Positions 23,284-31,977 of a stretch of DNA of 64,000 nt are shown piece by piece. The stretch's first letter is position 1, and the number at the start of each line of letters is the position of its first letter. Position numbers and translations under genes: made by a program. The notes under the pieces were generated by a model that had not been told where the DNA came from, searched no databases, and was given only the letters and a program-made list of their open reading frames with translations. This DNA is from Nitrosomonas ureae. GTDB lineage: Bacteria; Pseudomonadota; Gammaproteobacteria; Burkholderiales; Nitrosomonadaceae. The stretch spans positions 2,604,001 to 2,668,000 of the forward strand of contig NZ_CP013341.1 in the NCBI RefSeq assembly GCF_001455205.1, read 5' to 3'.

Positions 23284-23375
23284 TCTTAATACCCCTCGTA
23301 TTGAGTTTGATTAGAAAGCCATTTCAGGGTGCCACCTGATTTGGCTTTTGTTATTTAGTTTTTCAACTTATTGAT

Positions 23376-23403
23376 ATTCTACACTTTTTTACCTAAAGGT
23401 CAA
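23376..23403 (-). promoter_or_regulatory. ardC promoter
   Basis: TTGACC (23398-23403) and TAGAAT (23376-23381) are 16 bp apart on the minus strand, about 90 nt upstream of ardC. The leader contains an imperfect hairpin around GGTGGCACC. Confidence 0.65.
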
Positions 23404-23433
23404 TATAAGTAACTGAAAATAAACATAAATATT

Positions 23434-25143
23434 CTAATGTGCGAGCATTAAAAGACCGGCAACCTGACTATCATTTGCCAGGGAATATGACGAATTAAGA
23501 TATTCTTTTACTTCCTCAACCGGAACATCCATTTCAGCAGCTGCATGCTGCGCGTTATGAATCCATCCGCGCAATCTACCAACTTCCACATTGAATGCCA
23601 GCATGAAAGACTGGTTAAATTTGACATGCATATTACCGTTCATGTAAACCCGTAATTCCATTAATTTTAGGTGCTTACCCGCTTTGGTGGTGCAGTAAAA
23701 TTCTTCCTTTTGACCTGCTGTGAAATTATGATTTCTTACGCAATCATCAGAATTGAAGCCAAGATTTTTAGCAATCACAATCAAGTCATCGATAAAATTT
23801 GCTGACTCTTCGGTTAATCCGCCGCGAGACGCCCACCTATCATGATTCAATCCTCCGCCGGTGCGAGATATCACTAATCGATAATCCAGTTTGAAATGCG
23901 TGTGCTTATCGTAATCTTCCCGGAAATACATATACGAATTTTTTTTGAATACTTTTTCATTCGATTTATAGTTAATGATGCTTGCAGAATCGACCATTCT
24001 TTTGAAAGTATCGATCATTTGCTTATCCAGATATCCGTCAGCATTCTTGATTGCCCATACTGTTATCGCGTAGGCATTGGACGCGGTAAAGTCGATGTTT
24101 GTCTTGCGTCTAATACTTTCGATAAAGTTCTTTCGACTAGCTGCCGTGAGTCTTCCAGTAAGCGGCGAGTAATTGCTGAATAGCTCATTCCAGTACGAAT
24201 TTTTAAGACCGCTGACCCTCACTTTTATCGATGAGATTATGGATTTTACTGAGATATCCAGCTCTTTGAATAGAGCTTCATCCAACGAACAAACCTTCTT
24301 GTAGTTTTCAATCAGGCCGTTTAACTCTTCGCGGTAAAGCTCATCCAATACCTCAATCATTCCATTGCCCGGAACAAGCGAGTTTTCTATATTTGCCTTC
24401 CGAGTTTCATCGTCTTCTTTTTTTTGAGCGCATTCAGAAATGTCGAGTTTCCTGTTATTTTCTTCCAGACCGAAAAACTCTTTTACCCATAAATCAAATG
24501 GATCAATCAGATTTTGCGTTCTGCCATGAGCATATTTCGAGCGCTTCTCGCTGTAATCAACGTGACATAACCAAATATAAACCAGGTCAACTCTCGCCCT
24601 CGCTTGACGATCTTCTGAATTCAAGAAATCAAACTCACCCAAGACTTTATAACCTGCTTTCCTAGATTCCAAAGCCGCGATAATTGGCTTTTGCTCTTTC
24701 CAGCGTTGCGGCAACACAAGGTAGATATAACTACAATTTGCTTCCCGAATGACTTTTACAGACCAATCAATAAATTCCTTGTACGGTGGATTGCTAAAAA
24801 TACAATCAACCGATTTATCAAGTAGTGATTGCTCCCAAAAGTCCGTTCCCAAAATCCCGATATCGATCGGCAAACTATCAAGCAGTGGCCGAGCTTTCTC
24901 AATCGCAAAATAATCAATGTGTCGACGTGTTTCCCAATCAAGCTTCGGTGCCGATAGATGCTTATCTTTAAATCTCTTCAAAACTTTCCCATCACCGGAA
25001 CCAACATCAAGGATGCTCTCTAATTCAAAGTTTGACGCATGGTCAAAGAATGTATCGATGATCTCGTTGGTTGTCGGGTACCATTCAAAGTCTTGGCCGG
25101 TTGCGTTTAATTCTGCCAATGCTTGTGCTGTTGAAGTTTTCAT
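23434..25143 (-). CDS. DNA methyltransferase fused to DUF4942
   Basis: 569 residues. The N-terminal domain has ILDVGSGDGKVLKRF (AdoMet-binding motif I, about 43-57) and DCIFSNPPYKEFIDW (catalytic NPPY, about 112-126). From about 270 the DUF4942 region begins (ELYREELNGLIENYKKVCSLDE...), with SPLTGRLTAASRKNFIE and a C-terminal LMELRVYMNGNMHVKFNQSFMLAFN. The fusion is known on plasmids and phages as a probable antirestriction modification protein. There is no cognate nuclease nearby. The ribosome binding site is weak (AGGGAAC). Confidence 0.85.
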   Translation of the reverse strand: MKTSTAQALAELNATGQDFEWYPTTNEIIDTFFDHASNFELESILDVGSGDGKVLKRFKDKHLSAPKLDWETRRHIDYFAIEKARPLLDSLPIDIGILGTDFWEQSLLDKSVDCIFSNPPYKEFIDWSVKVIREANCSYIYLVLPQRWKEQKPIIAALESRKAGYKVLGEFDFLNSEDRQARARVDLVYIWLCHVDYSEKRSKYAHGRTQNLIDPFDLWVKEFFGLEENNRKLDISECAQKKEDDETRKANIENSLVPGNGMIEVLDELYREELNGLIENYKKVCSLDEALFKELDISVKSIISSIKVRVSGLKNSYWNELFSNYSPLTGRLTAASRKNFIESIRRKTNIDFTASNAYAITVWAIKNADGYLDKQMIDTFKRMVDSASIINYKSNEKVFKKNSYMYFREDYDKHTHFKLDYRLVISRTGGGLNHDRWASRGGLTEESANFIDDLIVIAKNLGFNSDDCVRNHNFTAGQKEEFYCTTKAGKHLKLMELRVYMNGNMHVKFNQSFMLAFNVEVGRLRGWIHNAQHAAAEMDVPVEEVKEYLNSSYSLANDSQVAGLLMLAH

Positions 25144-25156
25144 AGTTGTTCCCTAA

Positions 25157-25354
25157 TTAGTTTCCCGGATCCGCCGGGTCGGTTTGCGAAAGAATCTTTA
25201 AATCTTTTACTAAAAATGCTGCTTTTTCATTTTTGATTGACCAAGTATGTTCTGGGTCAAGATCCACAATAATTCGATACCAATTGAAAATTGGCTCTTT
25301 TCCGACAACCGTTCCGGCACCGAATTTTGTTTGTACCCTCGTTCCGTTTCTCAC
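25157..25354 (-). CDS. Small KOW/SH3-like protein, GTG start (65 aa)
   Basis: MRNGTRVQTKFGAGTVVGKEPIFNWYRIIVDLDPEHTW... fits a small barrel protein with a TKFGxGTV turn. GTG 25354 is supported by GAGGGA 6 nt upstream. It sits between the conserved 107-aa gene and the methyltransferase on the same strand. Confidence 0.65.
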   Translation of the reverse strand: MRNGTRVQTKFGAGTVVGKEPIFNWYRIIVDLDPEHTWSIKNEKAAFLVKDLKILSQTDPADPGN

Positions 25355-25366
25355 TCTATCCCTCGA

Positions 25367-25690
25367 TTACAGTGAAGTGGCCAGACCTGTTTCATCTTCA
25401 AACAAACCAATCAGCTGATCGTTGTAGACATCCTTAAATTCGCTGATAACTTTGTATTCGTCTTTGAAGATTCTGCCGAAAGTTACGTCATACAAATCAT
25501 TGGCATTCAAAATGATTTTAACGTAATTGATCTTTACTCCTGGGATTCGAGGTAACTTGAAAGAGCAACCTCCTGATCCTTCATTGTGCGCAAATAATTC
25601 TCTAGCTCCGGTCATCGCGCGGAAGCGACCGCCGCCGAGTTGTTTTAAAATTGTTGCCGCGATCATTTTTGCTTCGTCATTAGTTAGCAT
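25367..25690 (-). CDS. Conserved phage protein (107 aa)
   Basis: LGGGRFRAMTGARELFAHNEGSGGCSFKLPR...VNYVKIILNANDLYDVTFGR...YNDQLIGLFEDETGLATSL is a pattern shared by many phage and plasmid proteins (ETGLxTSL ending). Role unknown. AGGAGAAAACA precedes the ATG, and the promoter at 25772-25800 drives it. It heads the minus-strand block. Confidence 0.75.
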   Translation of the reverse strand: MLTNDEAKMIAATILKQLGGGRFRAMTGARELFAHNEGSGGCSFKLPRIPGVKINYVKIILNANDLYDVTFGRIFKDEYKVISEFKDVYNDQLIGLFEDETGLATSL

Positions 25691-25771
25691 TGTTTTCTCC
25701 TATTATTCTTGAATCCGTCAAGCCGGTAACTCTTGGCTTTTAAGTTAAAAAATGATTAACTTATATTAATA

Positions 25772-25800
25772 ATCATACACTTACGATAATTCTGTGTCAA
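25772..25800 (-). promoter_or_regulatory. Strong promoter of the minus-strand block
   Basis: TTGACA (25795-25800) and TATGAT (25772-25777) with a 17-bp spacer on the minus strand. It is the best sigma-70 match in the block. The surrounding 25691-25930 is AT-rich with no gene. Confidence 0.8.
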
Positions 25801-25936
25801 CAATTATCAACTTTAAATCATGTTAAATACTAATCAATAACGTATTACACATGAAATATATTGATAAATTAAAAAAACAGTATTAATATTTACAGCGAAT
25901 CGGTTGGTTGAGTTTGATCGTGATGAGATGACTCAG

Positions 25937-26036
25937 CTGGCTGAAGTGCTTCACGCATCATGAGATGCATTCATTATTCGTGAAGCCAGTCTCCATAGTG
26001 AGCCTGCTTCGAGTTAACAACTTTAAGCTATGGAGA
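25937..26036 (+). promoter_or_regulatory. Structured leader of the major capsid gene, RBS in a stem
   Basis: TCTCCATAG (25990-25998) pairs perfectly with CTATGGAGA (26028-26036), which contains the GGAGA ribosome binding site 7 nt before the capsid ATG. Upstream, GCTTCACG (25948-25955) pairs with CGTGAAGC (25979-25986) around a GCATC/GATGC hairpin, and CTGGCT (25937) can pair with AGCCAG (25984) instead. This suggests translation control or stabilisation of the capsid message. Confidence 0.7.
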
Positions 26037-26043
26037 TTCAGAA

Positions 26044-27069
26044 ATGGCCATTACAAAAGTAGCCGATCTCGTCAAACCAGAAATATTCCTGCCGTACGTT
26101 CAACAACAAACCACCGTTAAATCACGCCTGATTCAATCAGGAATCCTCGTTCCTGACGCTCAGTTGGATTTAGTATTGTTGGGTGGTGGAAATACCTTCA
26201 ACGAGCCCTCATTCCGTGATCTTCCAGATGATGATGACAACGTTTCTTCTGATAACGAAGCAGTGTTAGCCACTCCTTCAAAAGTATCAACATCGAAAGA
26301 AATACAAGTCCGCTTGTCTCGAAACAAATCATGGTCATCGATGGATTTGGCGGGTGATCTGGCTGGTGCCGATCCAATGCTTTCAGTTGTTAATCGTGTG
26401 GCTGATTATAAAAATCGACGGTTGCAAGGCACGTTTATCGCTGTTGTTAAAGGATTGTTGGCGGATAACGCGGCGAGTCCTACCGGAACAGATACACACA
26501 CTCAAAACGACATGACCGTGGACATTAGCGGTTCGTCTTATAGTGATGGTGTTACAAATTTATCCGCAGAAGCCGTGATTGATGCCAAATTGACCATGGG
26601 CGATAGCATGGATGAGCTTGGCCTCATTAGCGTTCATTCCATTGTTTATGGCCGCATGCAGAAGAACAATCTCATCGATATGATCCCTGATTCCCAGGGT
26701 GTTTATAACATTCCGGTATTTAACGGGATGGTCGTAATCGTCGATGATTCCATGCCTGCAAGCTCGGGCGTTTTCGAGTCCTGGTTATTCGGGCGCGGGA
26801 GTTTCCGATTCGGGCAAGGTTTGCCAAAGGTTCCGCTTGAATCTGATCGCGTTGCCGCAGCCGGTAACGGTGCTGGTATGGAAACATTACACCACCGTTG
26901 GGAATGGATTATTCATCCGGCTGGTTGCGCATATGTTGGCACCGCGCCATCGGGTGGCCCAGGCAATACTGCTGCCAGCAACGACCTGGCAAATGCCGGT
27001 TCATGGTCAAGAGTATGGCCGGAACGCAAGCAAGTTCACATCGCTCGATTAATCACACGCGAGGCTTAA
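26044..27069 (+). CDS. Major capsid protein
   Basis: 341 residues. MAITKVADLVKPEIFLPYVQQQTTVKSRLIQSGILVPD is the typical N-terminus of an HK97-fold group of capsid proteins, followed by FRDLPDDDDNVSSDN, a P-loop-like NRVADYKNRRLQ helix, MGDSMDELGLISVHSIVYGRMQKNNLIDMIPDSQG and a C-terminal TLHHRWEWIIHPAGCAY. No N-terminal protease-cleaved delta domain is evident. It lies 6.2 kb from the scaffold because of the opposite-strand insert. Confidence 0.92.
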   Translation: MAITKVADLVKPEIFLPYVQQQTTVKSRLIQSGILVPDAQLDLVLLGGGNTFNEPSFRDLPDDDDNVSSDNEAVLATPSKVSTSKEIQVRLSRNKSWSSMDLAGDLAGADPMLSVVNRVADYKNRRLQGTFIAVVKGLLADNAASPTGTDTHTQNDMTVDISGSSYSDGVTNLSAEAVIDAKLTMGDSMDELGLISVHSIVYGRMQKNNLIDMIPDSQGVYNIPVFNGMVVIVDDSMPASSGVFESWLFGRGSFRFGQGLPKVPLESDRVAAAGNGAGMETLHHRWEWIIHPAGCAYVGTAPSGGPGNTAASNDLANAGSWSRVWPERKQVHIARLITREA

Positions 27070-27073
27070 TCCC

Positions 27074-27592
27074 ATGACTAAAGGCGTAAGACGCAGTGAG
27101 CGTCGCCCTTTAGCCGGGGGCAAACGGCAAAATTTCATACGGCAAAAATTTGAATTCAAGGATCTTGAAATCACGGTTGAAGATGGTGCACCTGGTTTCG
27201 GTAGCGCTGCATTGTTCAAATTGCCGGAAGGAAATGTTCTTATTCACGGCGCTGCTGGTTATGTGCAGTTATCGAGCTCTGATGCCGATCTGACAGCCAC
27301 ATTCGATGGCGATATTTCGATCGGCACTGGATCTGATGCAGATGGATCCTTATCGGGATCGGAAATTAACCTTGTGGCAAGCACTTCCCTGGGGGCTGCA
27401 ACCAGTAAAGTTTCACCAGTTGTCCGGCTGGTATCCGCAACAGCAAGCAATGGCGTGATTCATGACAATACAGCCAATGATCTTCAGTTCTATGCCAACG
27501 TTCTGATAGATGATGCGGCCATTTCCGGTGAGGTCGATTTGCTGCTGAACGGCCACATGGAAGTCTTATATACCGTTCTGGGAGATGACTAA
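27074..27592 (+). CDS. Probable head decoration protein
   Basis: 172 residues, 4 nt after the capsid gene. A basic N-terminal arm (MTKGVRRSERRPLAGGKRQNF) leads to a beta-rich body rich in Ser, Ala and Asp. This place and composition suit a capsid-cementing or structural protein; no diagnostic motif is seen. Confidence 0.55.
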   Translation: MTKGVRRSERRPLAGGKRQNFIRQKFEFKDLEITVEDGAPGFGSAALFKLPEGNVLIHGAAGYVQLSSSDADLTATFDGDISIGTGSDADGSLSGSEINLVASTSLGAATSKVSPVVRLVSATASNGVIHDNTANDLQFYANVLIDDAAISGEVDLLLNGHMEVLYTVLGDD

Positions 27593-27594
27593 TC

Positions 27595-28197
27595 ATGGCG
27601 AAAACCACAAGTAATCAAGATCCAGTCTTAACTCAAGAAGATACAAAGAGTTCGGCAACTGCCGAGCAATCCTCGGCACTTGAAGCGGAAGCAAAGGGAT
27701 TGGCGGATGAAGCAGCTGCAAAAGCTAAAGCAGAAGCGGATGCGAAAGCAGTTGAAGAAAAATCCAAGTCTGACGCTGCAGCAGCCCAGGCAGATGCCGA
27801 AGCAAAACGTCTCGCAGATGAAGCAGAAAAAGCAAAGCAATTGGATATGTCTCTTCCTGCTCGTAAATCTCGTGCTCAGGATGCACTTGATGAAGCATTG
27901 CAGGCACAAGAGCGTATCAAAACGATCGTTTCTGAAAGAACCAAAGCGTTGGATGCGCTGATTATTGAGGAAAGCAGTCTGGTGGATAAAAATCCAATGT
28001 CTGAAATTCAATTTTATCTCACCCGCCAGAATCGCAAGCGTGAAGAAAAAGCTGAGAAAAAGAAGGCAATGCTGGAACGCGGACTTGATCCGGATGAATT
28101 GATTAAGGCGCTTGAGACCCGTGCGCCGATCGATCAAAAGGGCGGTTCTGGCCGAAAACAGGATCCTCGTTCTGTTCGGACAACATCCGCTAAATAA
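27595..28197 (+). CDS. Ala/Lys/Glu-rich coiled-coil protein
   Basis: 200 residues. Residues about 25-80 repeat AEAKA/DAEAK-type units (ADEAAAKAKAEADAKAVEEK) like TolA stalks, forming a long helix. A helical C-terminal half follows. Similar proteins lie after the capsid genes of many siphophages without known role. The low-complexity segment makes homology searches unreliable. Confidence 0.6.
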   Translation: MAKTTSNQDPVLTQEDTKSSATAEQSSALEAEAKGLADEAAAKAKAEADAKAVEEKSKSDAAAAQADAEAKRLADEAEKAKQLDMSLPARKSRAQDALDEALQAQERIKTIVSERTKALDALIIEESSLVDKNPMSEIQFYLTRQNRKREEKAEKKKAMLERGLDPDELIKALETRAPIDQKGGSGRKQDPRSVRTTSAK

Positions 28198-28202
28198 TCA
28201 CA

Positions 28203-28718
28203 ATGGCTTTCATAGTCGAAGATGGCACCGGCATGGCAGACGCTAACTCATACGAAAGCGTTGAAAATGCTGATGCCCATTTTGCCGCCCTTGGAATCTC
28301 AGCTTGGTCTGGCAGCGGTGAGGTGAAAGAAGCTGCCATGAGAGCCGGAACGGAATACATCGAGATCAGATGGCGCGGAAATCTGAAAGGGAGATTGCAA
28401 TTTCCCGATACACAAGCTTTATTATTCCCCAGGATCAATATTTATGACGAAGAGGGTAGGCTGCTTTCCGGAACACCAAAAGAACTAAGAATAGCTACCT
28501 GTGAATATGCTCTGATCTCATTATCTCAAATTCTGATGCCCAATCCTATTGTTGATAGCAGCGGGAGAATCTTGATTGAAGAATCCGAAGGCACCGGACC
28601 TTTAACGGAAACCAAAAAATACCAAGCCGGATATTTATTAGCACGGCCATACCCCAAAGCCGATTCGTTAATGTCTGTTTTTGTTAAAAGCAGTGGCGGC
28701 GCCACTTGTTATGTGTGA
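28203..28718 (+). CDS. Head-tail adaptor (annotated DnaT-like in relatives)
   Basis: 171 residues. MAFIVEDGTGMADANSYESVENADAHFAALGISAW and LIRAT-like AMRAGTEYIEIRWRGNLKGRLQFPDTQALLFPR match the phage family usually labelled DnaT-like ssDNA-binding; its location after capsid genes points to the adaptor that docks on the portal ring. It ends with a TGATG overlap. Confidence 0.75.
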   Translation: MAFIVEDGTGMADANSYESVENADAHFAALGISAWSGSGEVKEAAMRAGTEYIEIRWRGNLKGRLQFPDTQALLFPRINIYDEEGRLLSGTPKELRIATCEYALISLSQILMPNPIVDSSGRILIEESEGTGPLTETKKYQAGYLLARPYPKADSLMSVFVKSSGGATCYV

Positions 28719-29116
28719 TGGATTACGCTGCCAGATTAGCCAAGGTCAAGGCAAGAATACGAGCTAAAGGCCGACAAATCACGCTATCAACCCTTGATCC
28801 GGATAGCGCGATCGAAGGTAAACCTTGGCGAAGCGCTACCAATCCGCGCGATCCTGAGAATACGATCCGCACAACCATTTCAGCTGTGAATATTCCGCTT
28901 TCATCGGCCAGTAGTCTAGGTATTCGCAGCGAAACAATCGAACTCTACAAGAATACCAAGAGCGTTTTTATTGCCGAGCCGGGCGAGGATACCCCGGAAG
29001 ATTTCGATCAATACCATGTCGTGATTGATGGCGATCAGGAATCGAAGATCAGTTTTATTGAAAAGCTTAAACCGGCTGACACAACGCTGCTTTATTACAT
29101 CGGGGTTGAGAGCTGA
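28718..29116 (+). CDS. Head-tail connector/stopper-like protein
   Basis: 132 residues from ATG 28718 overlapping the previous TGA; a TTG 12 nt earlier is less likely. KAKIRAKGRQITLSTLDPDS-type N-terminus and a beta-rich body are consistent with head closure proteins. Identification rests on position between the adaptor and tail terminator. Confidence 0.6.
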   Translation: MDYAARLAKVKARIRAKGRQITLSTLDPDSAIEGKPWRSATNPRDPENTIRTTISAVNIPLSSASSLGIRSETIELYKNTKSVFIAEPGEDTPEDFDQYHVVIDGDQESKISFIEKLKPADTTLLYYIGVES

Positions 29117-29538
29117 TGACCACGCAACAGCAAGCTGCTGACGCGATATTCGGAGCTTTCAATGCTGCCTGGTCAGTCAATGCGAGCTATCCGGCTGTCT
29201 GGCCAGGGAAGACCCCTGAAGTAGAACCAATCAAACAAACGAATCCTTGGGCATTCGTAAATATTGTTCATGAAGCCGGGAAACAATTAAGTCTTGCGGG
29301 GGCTGATGGAAAAAAACTTTGGGGAAGAAAAGGCCGGTTTAACTGTGAAATCTATGTGCGCATTGGATCCGGTACTGAGGAAGCCTACACATTGGCCAGG
29401 AGTGTAGAGCTTGCTTTCTTGGGGAAAACCATTGACGGAGTTGTGTTCCGATCGATCCAGCTCAAAGAGATGGGAAATCACGGGGACTGGTTCTTGATAT
29501 GCGTGTTTGTTCAGTTTGAATACGACGAAGTTATTTAA
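29116..29538 (+). CDS. Tail terminator-like protein
   Basis: 140 residues, starting with a TGATG overlap. QAADAIFGAFNAAW, VWPGKTPEVEPIKQTNPWAFVNIVHE and CVFVQFEYDEVI follow the pattern of gpU-type tail completion proteins preceding the tail tube gene. The assignment is from order and general pattern. Confidence 0.65.
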   Translation: MTTQQQAADAIFGAFNAAWSVNASYPAVWPGKTPEVEPIKQTNPWAFVNIVHEAGKQLSLAGADGKKLWGRKGRFNCEIYVRIGSGTEEAYTLARSVELAFLGKTIDGVVFRSIQLKEMGNHGDWFLICVFVQFEYDEVI

Positions 29539-29558
29539 TCAAGTGGAGGTGCTGAAAA

Positions 29559-31100
29559 ATGGCAACAAATGTAAATAAGATCGATAGCAATATCACGGGG
29601 CTTAGGATAGCTGAAGAAGAAAGCATCAATGTGTTGCCAGTCACGCCAAACTGGGTGCCAGCCGAACCCAACGATTATGGTGATATTGGATCCAAAATCA
29701 CGACTCTGGTTCGTAACCCGATTACTGACGGGCGCCAGCGTAAAAAAGGTGTTGTAACTGATCTGGAAGCGTCCGCAAGCTTCGGTTCGGATTTCACCCA
29801 AACTAACTTCCAAGAGTTGTTAAAAGGCGTGTTTTATGCCAATTACCGGACCAAAGCCGAAAGAACCGATATTCCTTCTGTAACCGTGCAGGCAGGGGAC
29901 GATACTTACGAACTTGCTAGCACTACCGGATTCCTGGTCGGATCCCTTGTTTTCGGTTCCAAATTTACAAATGCAAGTAACAGCGGATTGCATCGCGTAA
30001 CGGCGGTTGATCCTGATGTATCCATTGCTGTGGCAGAAACATTGACTACTGAAGCTTCTCCGCCTGCGGATAGTAAGCTGGTTGTGGTCGGTCATCAATT
30101 CGCATCCGGGGACATTACTGTGGACGTCAGCGGATCATTGCCAAAGCTGGTATCTGCTGCCTTCGATATGTCAACGTTAGGACTCACAGTTGGCGAATGG
30201 ATTTATATTGGCGGCGACGAAGAAGCTCAGAATCCATTGAATGCGGTTAATTCCGGATTTAAGAGAATCCGCTTAATTGATCCAGATTTTTTAGAGCTGG
30301 ATAAATCTGACAGCACCATGGTCACGGATGCGGGTACCAGCAAAACTGTTCGGATTTATTTTGGACGCAAATTGCAAAATGAAACCGGTGTGAATATCGT
30401 TCGTAAAACATACCAGCTTGAATTATCACTAGGCGCTCCGGATACCGCTCAGCCTTCACAAATCCAGGCGTTGTACATGAAAGGATGTTTGGCAGACAAA
30501 CTCGATATCAGCATCGGTACCGCCACAAAGATTACTAACAACATCAGTTTCATTGCTACCGATTCCGAAACCAGAGCAAGCACCGTTGGATTGAAATCGG
30601 GTAACCGGCCAACGTTGGAAGATTCTGATGCTTATAACACCAGCTCGGATGTGAAGCGCATCAAGATGGCAAAGGTTTCTAATACAGATGAGGCCGCAGC
30701 GAAATTCTTTTCATTCGTTACGGATTTAAATCTATCCATATCAAACAACCATAAACCAGCCAAAGCTGTAGGCGTTCTGGGGGCATTTGATATCTCCGCC
30801 GGAACCTTCGCGGTTACTGGTGATGTGACAGCTTACTTTACCGACATCGAAGCCATTAATTCAATCCGCAATAACGAAGATATCACGATCGACGCAATTG
30901 TGGTGAAAGACAATGCCGGTTTTGCAATTGATCTTCCACTGATATCGCTTGGCGGTGGAAACCCGAATATTCAGCTGGATGAGGCGGTGAAATTGCCATT
31001 AACCATGGATGCGGCAACGGCGGCAAGTATCTCGCCTGATCTGGATTACACGGCATCAATCACGTTCTTTGATTACTTGCCGGACGTGGCAGAGGTATAA
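29559..31100 (+). CDS. Phage tail tube protein
   Basis: 513 residues, long for the family. N-terminal KIDSNITGLRIAEEESINVLPVTPNWVPAEPNDYGDIGSK and RKKGVVTDLEASASFGSDFTQTNF are typical of the phage tail tube family; an inserted beta domain (about 105-250) precedes a second tube-like half. AAGTGGAGG gives a good ribosome binding site. It polymerises on the tape measure protein. Confidence 0.88.
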   Translation: MATNVNKIDSNITGLRIAEEESINVLPVTPNWVPAEPNDYGDIGSKITTLVRNPITDGRQRKKGVVTDLEASASFGSDFTQTNFQELLKGVFYANYRTKAERTDIPSVTVQAGDDTYELASTTGFLVGSLVFGSKFTNASNSGLHRVTAVDPDVSIAVAETLTTEASPPADSKLVVVGHQFASGDITVDVSGSLPKLVSAAFDMSTLGLTVGEWIYIGGDEEAQNPLNAVNSGFKRIRLIDPDFLELDKSDSTMVTDAGTSKTVRIYFGRKLQNETGVNIVRKTYQLELSLGAPDTAQPSQIQALYMKGCLADKLDISIGTATKITNNISFIATDSETRASTVGLKSGNRPTLEDSDAYNTSSDVKRIKMAKVSNTDEAAAKFFSFVTDLNLSISNNHKPAKAVGVLGAFDISAGTFAVTGDVTAYFTDIEAINSIRNNEDITIDAIVVKDNAGFAIDLPLISLGGGNPNIQLDEAVKLPLTMDAATAASISPDLDYTASITFFDYLPDVAEV

Positions 31101-31210
31101 CAAGCATGCTGGATATGGGACTAATACTGTTCTTAGCGTGTAACCCCCATATCGCGGCATATTTATTAATTGTAGTTTTTGGTAGTTTTTGCTTATCGGG
31201 AGAAATAATC

Positions 31211-31642
31211 ATGAGCATGTACAAACAATTCGGCACTGACAAGGAATTAGAAAAGAAAGGTATTACGTTGGACTACGGCACATTCCGCATAACCGCAGCG
31301 CGCGCCGGTAGTTCAAACAGTAAATTCGTGCGCACTCATGAATTTCTCACCAAACCGGTTCGACGTTTGATTGAACAAGAAATTTTGCCGGTGGAAAAAG
31401 AGCGTGAAATTAATCGCCGACTCTACGCAAAAGCGGTTGTTCTGAACTGGGAAGTTCAGGATGAAAAAGGCAAATGGAAGCAAGGGATAGAAGGTCCTGA
31501 CGGATCAATACTGCCATACACCGAAGAAAACGTGATTAATGCGTTCGCTGATTTGCCTGACTTGTTCACTGATTTTCAGATTCAGACCAACAAAATGCAA
31601 TTGTTCCGGATCGCAGACCGGGAAGCAGACGCAAAAAACTAG
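31211..31642 (+). CDS. Tail assembly chaperone, G-type
   Basis: 143 residues from ATG 31211 (MSMYKQFGTDKELEKKGITLDYG), with GGGAGAAA upstream; the frame open from 31106 includes hydrophobic residues without a ribosome binding site. It ends in a TAG directly after the slippery sequence. It chaperones the tape measure with the frameshifted product. The gap 31101-31210 holds no other gene. Confidence 0.88.
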   Translation: MSMYKQFGTDKELEKKGITLDYGTFRITAARAGSSNSKFVRTHEFLTKPVRRLIEQEILPVEKEREINRRLYAKAVVLNWEVQDEKGKWKQGIEGPDGSILPYTEENVINAFADLPDLFTDFQIQTNKMQLFRIADREADAKN

Positions 31643-31977
31643 CAGATGTCCTGCTTTACACGCTAAAGCAGGGCAAATCAGAAAAAACAATTATTGAACA
31701 GTGCGTAAGGGAGGGTAGGGAGCTTCCTAAAGCAATAAAGAATGCACCTGTTTTACTGCGCGGACTTGAGTTGTTTTTAGTTGCGTTTCACCGGCTTGAT
31801 ACATGCCGCACTGCAAGTTTCGGGGGGATAGGCAGCATTTCATGGATGACCATCATGGAATATTGCGATCGGATAGGAATTACGGATCAAGCTCAACGTG
31901 ATGACATTGAATATCACATTAACGAGCTTGATTCGGCTTATCGTGAATGGGCTGAAGCGAAAAGGAAAAGCAAGTAA
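31211..31977 (+). CDS. Tail assembly chaperone GT-type fusion by -1 frameshift
   Basis: Slipping by -1 at 31633-31639 reads past the TAG into a frame open to 31977: KKLADVLLYTLKQGKSEKT..., about 256 residues in all. The added part is helical (ELPKAIKNAPVLLRGLELFLVAFHR, MEYCDRIGITDQAQRDDIEYHINELDSAYREW), like the T half of lambda gpGT. The T frame has no good start of its own. Order tube, G, GT, tape measure is conserved in long-tailed phages. Confidence 0.9.
31633..31674 (+). promoter_or_regulatory. Programmed -1 ribosomal frameshift signal
   Basis: Slippery A AAA AAC (31633-31639) is in the zero frame directly before the TAG. Eight nt later an 11-bp stem (31648-31658 with 31664-31674, CCTGCTTTA/TAAAGCAGG core) with a CACGC loop provides the stimulatory hairpin. 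Confidence 0.93.
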
